Part shown: positions 36,580 through 46,376 of the stretch, piece by piece
Layout: every line of letters begins with the position of its first letter
Position numbering within the stretch: position 1 is the first letter of the stretch
Assembly (NCBI RefSeq): GCF_002836255.1
Contig: NZ_PJAU01000031.1
Span: forward strand, 62,001 to 126,000
Origin: Colwellia sp. 75C3
GTDB lineage: Bacteria; Pseudomonadota; Gammaproteobacteria; Enterobacterales; Alteromonadaceae
DNA length: 64,000 nt
Reading direction: 5' to 3'
The notes under the pieces: generated by a model
What the model was told of the DNA's origin: nothing
The model's input: only the letters and a program-made list of their open reading frames with translations
Databases searched by the model: none
Position numbers and translations under genes: made by a program

Positions 36580-37557
36580 ATGAAAGCAATGATCATTAAA
36601 GAAATTGGTACTACTGATGTTTTCCAACTTGCAGAAAAAGCAAAACCAGTAGCTAAAGCAGGCCATATGGTAGTCGAAGTGAAGGCAAGCAGTGTTAATC
36701 CAATTGATACTATGCTGCGTTCCATTGAACTACCTTGGTCAGCGAATTTACCTGAAATATTACACGGTGATGTTGCAGGTATTGTTACTGAAGTTGGTGC
36801 AGGTGTTACTGATTTTAATGTCGGAGACGAAGTTTACGGTATGGCGGGTGGCATTAACGGAGTTGATGGAGCATTAGCTGAGTTTATGTTGGTTGATGCG
36901 CGATTAATGGCGAATAAGCCTAAAACGTTAACGATGAAACAAGCCGCGGCATTGCCATTAGTGGCCATCACTTCGTATGAAGCACTTGTTGAAAAAATGA
37001 ATGTGCAAGCCGGTGATAATGTCCTTATTCATGGCGCTACCGGTGGTGTTGGTCATATTGCGGTTCAGTTAGCAAAAGTATTGGGTGCTAAGGTAACTTC
37101 AACATATTCACCAGCTAATGCAGAGCTTGCAAAAACGCTAGGTGCAGATAACTTAGTTGACTATAAAACTGAGTCAGTTGCAGATTACGTGCAGGCTTAC
37201 ACCAATGGTGTTGGTTTTGACAAAGTCTTTGATACAGTTGCCGGTGATAACATTGAAAAATCATTTGAAGCAGTTAAGTTTAATGGCCATGTAGCGACTA
37301 TTTTACCTATTGCTGATCCATTACAAATTGCGCTTAAAAGTCTGTCATTCCACAGTATTTTAATGCTTATTCCATTATGCCATGGCATTAACCATGCATC
37401 ACATGGTCGTATTTTGACTGAAATTGCTACCTTGGTAGATGCAGGAAAAATCACGCCTATTATTGATGAAAGTAATTTCTCAATCTGGGAAGTAGCAAAA
37501 GCGCACGATCACCTTGCTTCTGGCAAAGCGGTAGGCAAAGTGACACTAACAGCATAG
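36580..37557 (+). CDS. NADPH:quinone oxidoreductase-like, zinc-independent medium-chain dehydrogenase
   Basis: 325 residues. The N-terminal GroES-like domain has VEVKASSVNPIDTMLRS and HGDVAGIVTEVGAGVTDFNVGDEVYG, with no zinc-binding cysteines. The Rossmann domain begins DNVLIHGATGGVGHIAVQLAKVLGAKV near residue 145, consistent with NADPH binding. It should reduce quinones or enones in the cytoplasm. It is divergent from the LysR regulator with about 200 bases between the starts. An interspersed repeat follows the gene. Confidence 0.88.
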   Translation: MKAMIIKEIGTTDVFQLAEKAKPVAKAGHMVVEVKASSVNPIDTMLRSIELPWSANLPEILHGDVAGIVTEVGAGVTDFNVGDEVYGMAGGINGVDGALAEFMLVDARLMANKPKTLTMKQAAALPLVAITSYEALVEKMNVQAGDNVLIHGATGGVGHIAVQLAKVLGAKVTSTYSPANAELAKTLGADNLVDYKTESVADYVQAYTNGVGFDKVFDTVAGDNIEKSFEAVKFNGHVATILPIADPLQIALKSLSFHSILMLIPLCHGINHASHGRILTEIATLVDAGKITPIIDESNFSIWEVAKAHDHLASGKAVGKVTLTA

Positions 37558-37588
37558 ATTTAGAGTTATCTGATCTTCATTTAAAAAC

Positions 37589-37690
37589 ATGACTATGTAG
37601 TTAACTCAGGCCATCATTGTAAACGTCATCTTCGAAGATCCATTTATTTTTAGAGACTGGATCCCCGATTAAGATACCACGGGGATGACA
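37589..37690 (-). repeat. Interspersed intergenic repeat, short copy
   Basis: About 100 bases that match, in inverse orientation, the element at 52751-52915. The shared ends are the CATCCCCGTGG...CGGGGATCCAG arm and the TTCGAAGATGACG...ACTACATAGTCAT arm. This copy lacks about 65 central bases. Confidence 0.75.
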
Positions 37691-37762
37691 CCCCAGAGGC
37701 CTGTGCATAGGCATGTTTAAAAAAAGCTGCAAATAACTTATTAGCAGGTTTTCTATTTACTC

Positions 37763-40300
<2,538 letters not shown>

Positions 40301-40445
40301 TTATACCAATCGGAGCAATAAAACGTCCGATTTTTATACGTTACCGGCAAGTGGTATTAGATAAGCTTACTATGAAGTAAGTTCGGTATATTGTATATCT
40401 GTTTGTTTAGGTAAGGCGGGATCCTGTCGAAAAGAGACAATAAAA

Positions 40446-40476
40446 AACCTGTAAAGCAGGGGAAGCCTTACAGGTT
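40446..40476 (-). terminator. Rho-independent terminator of the M56 gene
   Basis: AACCTGTAA (40446-40454) pairs with TTACAGGTT (40468-40476). On the minus strand T6 follows the stem. It lies 79 bases after the M56 gene stop. Confidence 0.82.
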
Positions 40477-40554
40477 AAATAAGTTAGCTTTTAATAACTT
40501 ACTTTATTGAATTTAATAGTATTTATTCATTGATTTAGATGTTTTAGCTTAAAC

Positions 40555-41883
40555 TTAACGACTTACCTCGATACGCTCAATCAATGATTCTAATTTTTTT
40601 GATGATGGGCCCATTAGATAGTCTAATTGTACTAATAAGTTTTTAGATACCTTACCTGTTTCTTTATAACGCCACTGTTTTAACGCTCTAACAGCACTTT
40701 TATCAAAAACATAAGCGGGTTTAGCATTAACAACTTCAACATGGCTAACTGTGCCGTCGGCTTCAACATCAAATTTTAATACCACGGAACCTTCGGTACC
40801 TGCTTCAGCTGCTGCAATAGGATACTTAGGTTCTATTCTCTGGGTTGGGTAAGCATGAACTTTTTCTTCTTTATGAACCTCAGCCTTTTTATCTTGCATC
40901 ACTTGGCTACCAGCGTAACTTACGCCAACCAATAATGAACTTGATACCAAGGTAACTAAGCCTATTTTAGCTACTTTAGCCATGGTGTTTTTTGCCGATA
41001 AGCCTTTTGACATCTGCTTTATTTGTTCTATTCGATTAAACATAAAATGTTGTTCTCCGTTTTGCTTGAAACTAAGTAAAGTAAAAGCGTTGGGTGGCGA
41101 TGTTTCCGCCGCTAATACCAGTGCTTTACAGTATTGGATCCTGGATTGGGTTTGTTTTCGCGCCAAAACAACTTGGTCACAGGAATGCTCTTGATCTTGA
41201 CGAAATGCCGCATAAGCACGCCAAGCTAGCGGATTGAACCAAAATAGCGCTAAGAGCAAAAGCGCTAGTTGGTTCGTCCACATATGGTGCTGAGAAAAAT
41301 GACAAACTTCATGACTGATGATCAGCTGTTGCTGCTCAGGGGTATAAAGTGTTTCAAAGTCCTCAGGAATAACTAAAATCTGTTGGAATAACCCAATGAG
41401 TATCGGGCTATGTATATGGCTACTTCGTGCAATCATTAATTTATGTGCATTACTTTCGACTAATTGTTGCTGATATTTACTATCAATTAGAACTTCCAGT
41501 TTTAACGCTTTACGGTAGTTATATTGCGTTAAACTCCAGTAGCTAATAAGTAAGGTAAACCCTAGTATCCAAGTACTACTTAGCCAGAAACCTAGTAGGT
41601 TATCTAATGATAATTCTTGAGTAATGCTTTGGCTTGGTGAAACTAAGAAGCGTTGCATTAAACTATTTTGTGACTCAACAGTGGTTAGTTCATTTATGCT
41701 TAATTCACTTAAATGCTGCCAAGGTAAGGGAATAAAATAAAGCATTAAACTCAAAGGGATAATGAGCCATAAGTTATAAACAGTATTGGCATCAATACTT
41801 TTTCTTAACGGTCGGCGAATAACTAACATTATTGATAATAAAATAGTTAATGGCAGTAATGAATTCACTAACGCGCTAATCAT
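40555..41883 (-). CDS. BlaR1/MecR1-like M56 metallopeptidase with C-terminal TonB domain
   Basis: 442 residues. Helices near 8-22, 37-52 and 97-118 precede the zinc motif HEVCH at about residue 190 and the distal AFRQDQEHSCDQ. A further helix lies at about 302-325. The C-terminus is a TonB-type domain (RIEPKYPIAAAEAGTEGSVVLKF, then ALKQWRYK). The beta-lactam sensor domain of BlaR1 is absent. In this family the peptidase inactivates the BlaI-type repressor on a signal. It overlaps blaI by eight bases. The signal is unknown, as no lactamase gene is adjacent. Confidence 0.88.
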   Translation of the reverse strand: MISALVNSLLPLTILLSIMLVIRRPLRKSIDANTVYNLWLIIPLSLMLYFIPLPWQHLSELSINELTTVESQNSLMQRFLVSPSQSITQELSLDNLLGFWLSSTWILGFTLLISYWSLTQYNYRKALKLEVLIDSKYQQQLVESNAHKLMIARSSHIHSPILIGLFQQILVIPEDFETLYTPEQQQLIISHEVCHFSQHHMWTNQLALLLLALFWFNPLAWRAYAAFRQDQEHSCDQVVLARKQTQSRIQYCKALVLAAETSPPNAFTLLSFKQNGEQHFMFNRIEQIKQMSKGLSAKNTMAKVAKIGLVTLVSSSLLVGVSYAGSQVMQDKKAEVHKEEKVHAYPTQRIEPKYPIAAAEAGTEGSVVLKFDVEADGTVSHVEVVNAKPAYVFDKSAVRALKQWRYKETGKVSKNLLVQLDYLMGPSSKKLESLIERIEVSR

Positions 41884-42280
41884 TATTTTTCTCCCAGTCA
41901 GAAATTAATGATTTCAGTGCATTTATATCGTCTTTATTAAGGTCATTTTGCTTGGCAAACCCCGCGACTAAAGGGGCTACTTTTCCGCTAAACATACGCT
42001 CGATTAAACTTTTACTCTCCTTTAAGGTATAGGCTTCACGTTCTAATAAGGGAGTGTATAAGTAATGGCGTTGTTGCTTTTCAAAGCTTAGCGCCTGTTT
42101 TTTTACTAAACGGTTGAGTAATGTTTTTACGGTTTTATCATGCCATTGCTTGTCTTGATTTTTATCATCAGCACCATCGGTGCTTTCATTAAGTTTGGCA
42201 ATTATATCGTTAGCACTAGCAGGAAAGTTTTGCCAGAGAGCCTCTAATACTTCAAATTCGGCATTACTTATTTCAGTCAT
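41876..42280 (-). CDS. BlaI/MecI/CopY-family repressor
   Basis: 134 residues from ATG 42280, preceded by GGAAG at a proper distance; a longer reading from 42319 would run through the operator and is unlikely. The winged helix is ISNAEFEVLEALWQNFPASANDIIAKL with KTVKTLLNRLVKKQALSFEKQQRHYLYTPLL. The family binds TACA/TGTA palindromes and is cut by its M56 partner, which overlaps it here. Two such palindromes lie just upstream, so autoregulation is likely. Confidence 0.9.
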   Translation of the reverse strand: MTEISNAEFEVLEALWQNFPASANDIIAKLNESTDGADDKNQDKQWHDKTVKTLLNRLVKKQALSFEKQQRHYLYTPLLEREAYTLKESKSLIERMFSGKVAPLVAGFAKQNDLNKDDINALKSLISDWEKNND

Positions 42281-42302
42281 ATTACTTCCAGAAAAATAAA
42301 CT

Positions 42303-42316
42303 ATTACATATGTAAT
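42303..42316. promoter_or_regulatory. BlaI-type operator 1
   Basis: ATTACATATGTAAT is a perfect palindrome with the TACA/TGTA core of BlaI/MecI boxes, 23 bases upstream of the repressor start. Confidence 0.7.
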
Positions 42317-42327
42317 CAATACCTATA

Positions 42328-42343
42328 GATTACACTTGTAATC
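42328..42343. promoter_or_regulatory. BlaI-type operator 2
   Basis: GATTACACTTGTAATC, a palindrome with one central mismatch, spaced about 26 bases centre to centre from operator 1. It could also affect the divergent lipoprotein gene at 42403. Confidence 0.65.
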
Positions 42344-42402
42344 ATCACTGTCAATTGTTATTTTATCTGCGGTTATTTTTTGAATATTAAGGATTGTAAA
42401 AA

Positions 42403-43092
42403 ATGAAGATTATATGTGTTGTACTAATGTGCTTTTTTATTTTGGCATGTTCATCAACAAAAGTTCATCTTTATACGCGTTATTTATCAGCAGAAGAAAC
42501 TCAAGGAGTCACGCAGGATTTAGAGGCGTTAGGCTTTGATGTTATCGCTAATACGCTTGTTTTTCCTGACGATATTGAGCAATCGACATTACTCTATTCT
42601 CCCTTTGTAGAAGGTGAGAATAGTATAAATGCTTTAATCGACTCACTTGATAAATCGGGTTGGGTTGTTTCTAGTGTAAAGCCTCTTTTTTCTGGTAATC
42701 ACTATTACGCACAAAATAGCGTTGGTTTGCTTTTACTGCCTGATGGGGTGGTGAAAAATGATCGAGTCACAACGCAAGACCTTGCCAATGAATATGTAAG
42801 TAAAAAATGTCAAAGTTCGATAAAACTTAGGTTAAATAGTGATGCAACTTATCAATTCTTATACTCAAATAATACTTACAATGAAAATGAGCAACTAAAA
42901 GGCAAGTGGCAGATCACAAGTTACCCATATATTGAGTTGATCTCGTTGAATAAAGCGTGGCGTTTCTATTATGAAGTACAGAAAAGTATAGAGTCAGATG
43001 TGGTTGGTAAGATAGAAGTTATTGAACTAAAACCAGTAGATGAACAGTATACCTTGCCTGAATGTAGCTATGTTTATGGGATAAGAGCGTAA
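42403..43092 (+). CDS. Lipoprotein of unknown function
   Basis: 229 residues. MKIICVVLMCFFILACSS is a signal with lipobox ILAC (Cys 16). The N-terminal third (YLSAEETQGVTQDLEALGFDV, then SINALIDSLDKSGW) looks like an alpha/beta domain; the C-terminal half (SIKLRLNSDATYQFLYS, GKWQITSYPYIELIS) looks like the beta-rich fold of lipocalin-like or lysozyme-inhibitor-like proteins. I do not recognise a family. AAGGA precedes the ATG. It is divergent from blaI, across the two BlaI-type palindromes, so co-regulation is possible. Confidence 0.7.
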   Translation: MKIICVVLMCFFILACSSTKVHLYTRYLSAEETQGVTQDLEALGFDVIANTLVFPDDIEQSTLLYSPFVEGENSINALIDSLDKSGWVVSSVKPLFSGNHYYAQNSVGLLLLPDGVVKNDRVTTQDLANEYVSKKCQSSIKLRLNSDATYQFLYSNNTYNENEQLKGKWQITSYPYIELISLNKAWRFYYEVQKSIESDVVGKIEVIELKPVDEQYTLPECSYVYGIRA

Positions 43093-43145
43093 AATAAATT
43101 ACGCTCATTTCATTAAGTATCTGGAGGGAGATCTAAAGCTAGAAC

Positions 43146-44666
43146 CTACTTTAGCAACTGTAAAAACTCATCATGGCTGGGTAGTTTATCAACCGTACGA
43201 TTGATAAGTGTTGTTAAACTTGCCATTAAATCGATTAGCTGCTCTTTGGATAAGGTATCTACTAAAGGGTGATGATCTTCAGGAATATTACCTTGGCCTA
43301 TCATTACTTGCTGCCAGGCAATTTCGGTAAATAAATCGTCAGGTTTACAAAATACTTTGCCTGTTTTTTTGAATAATTCAATTTTATTCAGTAATGACTC
43401 CGGTATTTCCATACGCTGACAAGCACGCCAAAACTCACTGTCGCCTCTGTTATTAAGCTTGTAATGCAAGATAATAAAATCACGAATACCTTCTAACTCA
43501 ACCTTAGATTGGCGATTGAATTCCTCAACTTCTTCGATATTAATACCATTATGTGGGAAGAAATCTAATAGCCGTAGTGCAGCTGTTTGAACCAAGTGTA
43601 TATTCGTTGATTCCAGAGGTTCAAAAAAGCCACTGGATAAACCAATAGCAATGACATTTTTATGCCATTGCTTTAGGCGACGTCCTGTTTTAAATGAGAT
43701 AACTCTAGGCTCTGCCAGTGGTTTTCCATCAAGGTTATTGAGTAGTAATTCTTTGGCTTCTTCGTCACTCATGTGTTTACTTGAATACACTAAGCCATTG
43801 CCTGTTCTATGTTGCAGTGGAATACGCCATTGCCAGCCAACTTTATGTGCAGTAGAGCGTGTATAAGGTTCAATAGGTTCAACTTTTTCACAGGGGACTG
43901 CAATTGCGCGATCACAAGGCAGCCAATGGGAGTAGTCTTCATAACCAGTGCTGAGTGTTTTTTCGGTTAATAATGCGGCAAGCCCGCTGCAATCGATGAA
44001 TAAATCACCAGTAACAGCCGTGCCATTTTCTAATAATACGCTTTCAATAAAACCTGAATCATGGTTTTGCTGTACTTGCACAATTTTACCTTCAATACGC
44101 TTAGTGCCTAGGCCAACTGCATGTTTATGTAAAAATTTTGCGTAGAGACCTGCATCAAAATGATAGGCGTGAGTAAGACCGGGTAGGTTGGTATTTGGGA
44201 TCGATCTAAGTGGTGAGAATTTATTGTAACGTGCCGCTTGGTAATTCAATGAATAATCCCAGTAACTTGGCGTACTGCCCGATGAACTGCCCGATGAATT
44301 ATTGGTATTCTGTTGGTGTCTTAACCAGAAGTGATGAAAATCGCAGAAAGGAAAATTCTTACCTATGTTACCAAAAGCGTGCATGTAACTATCGCCGTCT
44401 TGATACCAGTTATTAAACTCGATACCAAGTTTAATGGTGCCTTGGGTGGCTTTAATAAATTCAGTTTCATCAACCCCTATCGCTTTATTAAAACTAACTA
44501 TCGGTGGGATAGTGGCTTCACCCACGCCAACAATACCAATTTTATCTGATTCAATTAACGTGATGTTCACTGTTTTGCCGAGTACTTTAGCTAATAACGA
44601 AGCGGTCATCCAGCCGGCGGTACCACCACCAACAATGACAATATTTTCAATTTTATTTTTGTTCAT
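43146..44666 (-). CDS. Flavin-dependent tryptophan-halogenase family protein (copy B)
   Basis: 506 residues. The FAD motif is IVIVGGGTAGWMTASLLAK at the N-terminus. The halogenase-specific WxWxIP motif is present (GWQWRIP), as is the active-site Lys in TIKLGIEFNNW and the Glu-Ser pair in FFEPLESTNIH. So the residues needed for halogenation in the characterised enzymes are conserved here. In marine bacteria such genes often accompany TonB receptors for sugars, and their true substrate is unknown. It lies 88 bases after copy A on the same strand. Confidence 0.87.
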   Translation of the reverse strand: MNKNKIENIVIVGGGTAGWMTASLLAKVLGKTVNITLIESDKIGIVGVGEATIPPIVSFNKAIGVDETEFIKATQGTIKLGIEFNNWYQDGDSYMHAFGNIGKNFPFCDFHHFWLRHQQNTNNSSGSSSGSTPSYWDYSLNYQAARYNKFSPLRSIPNTNLPGLTHAYHFDAGLYAKFLHKHAVGLGTKRIEGKIVQVQQNHDSGFIESVLLENGTAVTGDLFIDCSGLAALLTEKTLSTGYEDYSHWLPCDRAIAVPCEKVEPIEPYTRSTAHKVGWQWRIPLQHRTGNGLVYSSKHMSDEEAKELLLNNLDGKPLAEPRVISFKTGRRLKQWHKNVIAIGLSSGFFEPLESTNIHLVQTAALRLLDFFPHNGINIEEVEEFNRQSKVELEGIRDFIILHYKLNNRGDSEFWRACQRMEIPESLLNKIELFKKTGKVFCKPDDLFTEIAWQQVMIGQGNIPEDHHPLVDTLSKEQLIDLMASLTTLINRTVDKLPSHDEFLQLLK

Positions 44667-44754
44667 AACGTGTCCTAAAAACTCATATAATGTTCTGTCA
44701 CCGATTTCGAGCGTTAATAGTGTCTTGCGAAAAACGTGCAGTCACTTAAACCGT

Positions 44755-46251
44755 TTATTTAAGTAAGTTATTTAATTGCTGTGTATGGTCTGGGAAGTTA
44801 CGACTACATTGAGATAAGAACTGATGAACTTCATCCATATTGACCGACATTGCTTGTGTATTTATTTTTTGATTAAGTTCAGGAAAAATACCGTAACCAG
44901 AAAGGATACAGTGCCAAGACACAACACTGTAGGATTTAGCTTGCGTTGATTGCTCCCAATACTGTGCTAAATCTTCTCTATTTAACCAAACATTGATAAT
45001 TTCAGCTAACGAACCCGATGTTTTCGTATTTCGGGCATTTTGCTGCCAATACTCACTGTCTGTTCGGGAATTCAATTTATAATGGCAAACAATATAATCA
45101 CGTATTCCGTCAAAGCGTTGATTAATATTTTTATTAAAGGCTGCTGCATGGGTATTGGTAAAATTGCCTTTGTCCCATGCACTAATGAAGTGCTCAATAG
45201 TTTCTTGTACTAAATGTAAAGCTGTTGCTTCAAGTGGCTCAATAAATCCTTGTGACAAGCCAACAGCTAAACAATTTTTAGCCCAGTGTTGCTCAACTCT
45301 GCCAACCTTCATTTTGAGATGACGTGCTTCTACATCACTATCCAGTAAATTTAGTTTTTCTCGTAACTCGATCTCTGCTTCTTCACTACTACAAAAATCA
45401 CTGCTATATACATAACCATTACCCGTTCTGTTGGTTAATGGGATATCCCATGCCCAGCCATTTTTTAACGCTGTAGATGTGGTTTGAGGTGGCCGTTTAT
45501 TGGAACTTGGTGAGGGAATAATTACGGCAGAATTGTTAAATAAATTTTCTTTAAAATTAACAAAAGGTACTTTTAGTGTGTTCTGTAATAGCAATGACCT
45601 AAAACCAGTACTATCAATAAAAAAGTCAGCGGATAACCAACCTACGGAATCTACTGACAGCTTCTCTATATCACCATTAAGATGTAAAGCGACATCAGTT
45701 ACATTACCCGATATATGTTCTACGCCTAATTCAATGGCTTTATCACACAGAAATTTCCCTAATAAATGAGAGTCGAAATGGTAGCCATAATTCACAGGAA
45801 AGGGAAAGTTACTATTTGCATGTGGGCCAAGGTTTTGTTTTGCTAAGTAAGCGGCAATAAAGAAATCGTTCGGTAGTGTTTTTACATCATCACCGAGTCG
45901 TCTACCGTAGCAATTAAGAATAAATTTCTTACGGGTATGCAAGTCTAAGGCGCTATCAAAAGGGTGAAAGTATTGTTCAAATCCCTTTTTTGTTGACCAA
46001 TTTTTAAAGTTGATGCCAAGTTTGTAAGTGGCATTACATTGAGGCATCCACTCATGTTCAGCAATATCCATTTTATCAAAAAATGCTTTAAGTTGCGGCG
46101 TTGAACCTTCACCAACACCTATAATGCCTATATCAGGTGATTCTACTAAGGTGATGTCAATATTACTATTGCGCCACTTTTTGGCCATTAAATTAGCCGC
46201 CATCCAACCAGCAGTACCACCACCAACAATAACTATAGACTTTGGTTGCAT
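44755..46251 (-). CDS. Flavin-dependent tryptophan-halogenase family protein (copy A)
   Basis: 498 residues. SIVIVGGGTAGWMAANLMAK binds FAD; the WxWxIP motif is GWAWDIP; the Lys is in TYKLGINFKNW; the Glu motif is FIEPLEATALH, with Ala in place of the usual Ser. It differs enough from copy B to be an old paralogue. It is downstream of the TonB receptor, from which a terminator separates it. Halogenation of a protein, peptide or small molecule is possible; substrate unknown. Confidence 0.87.
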   Translation of the reverse strand: MQPKSIVIVGGGTAGWMAANLMAKKWRNSNIDITLVESPDIGIIGVGEGSTPQLKAFFDKMDIAEHEWMPQCNATYKLGINFKNWSTKKGFEQYFHPFDSALDLHTRKKFILNCYGRRLGDDVKTLPNDFFIAAYLAKQNLGPHANSNFPFPVNYGYHFDSHLLGKFLCDKAIELGVEHISGNVTDVALHLNGDIEKLSVDSVGWLSADFFIDSTGFRSLLLQNTLKVPFVNFKENLFNNSAVIIPSPSSNKRPPQTTSTALKNGWAWDIPLTNRTGNGYVYSSDFCSSEEAEIELREKLNLLDSDVEARHLKMKVGRVEQHWAKNCLAVGLSQGFIEPLEATALHLVQETIEHFISAWDKGNFTNTHAAAFNKNINQRFDGIRDYIVCHYKLNSRTDSEYWQQNARNTKTSGSLAEIINVWLNREDLAQYWEQSTQAKSYSVVSWHCILSGYGIFPELNQKINTQAMSVNMDEVHQFLSQCSRNFPDHTQQLNNLLK

Positions 46252-46315
46252 CTCAATACCCTACTCAATAATTGACAATTTACTTTAACATTATAAGTAT
46301 CAGTAATATAAATAA

Positions 46316-46348
46316 AAACACCTTAGTAAAAGAATTACTAAGGTGTTT
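46316..46348 (-). terminator. Rho-independent terminator after the TonB receptor
   Basis: The 14-base arms at 46316-46329 and 46335-46348 are exact complements with a five-base loop. On the minus strand T5 follows. The halogenase genes lie beyond it, so they need read-through or their own promoter. Confidence 0.87.
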
Positions 46349-46376
46349 AGGTTTATATTGCTTTATGGCTTATTCA

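Noticed and set aside
40306..40331. Possible fragment of the MITE near 'ATACCAATCGGA'
   Set aside because: Only part of one end resembles the element at 27781 and the inner hairpin is six base pairs; too weak.
44434..44766. 110-residue plus-strand frame over the halogenase start
   Set aside because: It mirrors the conserved FAD-binding region of the real gene on the other strand.
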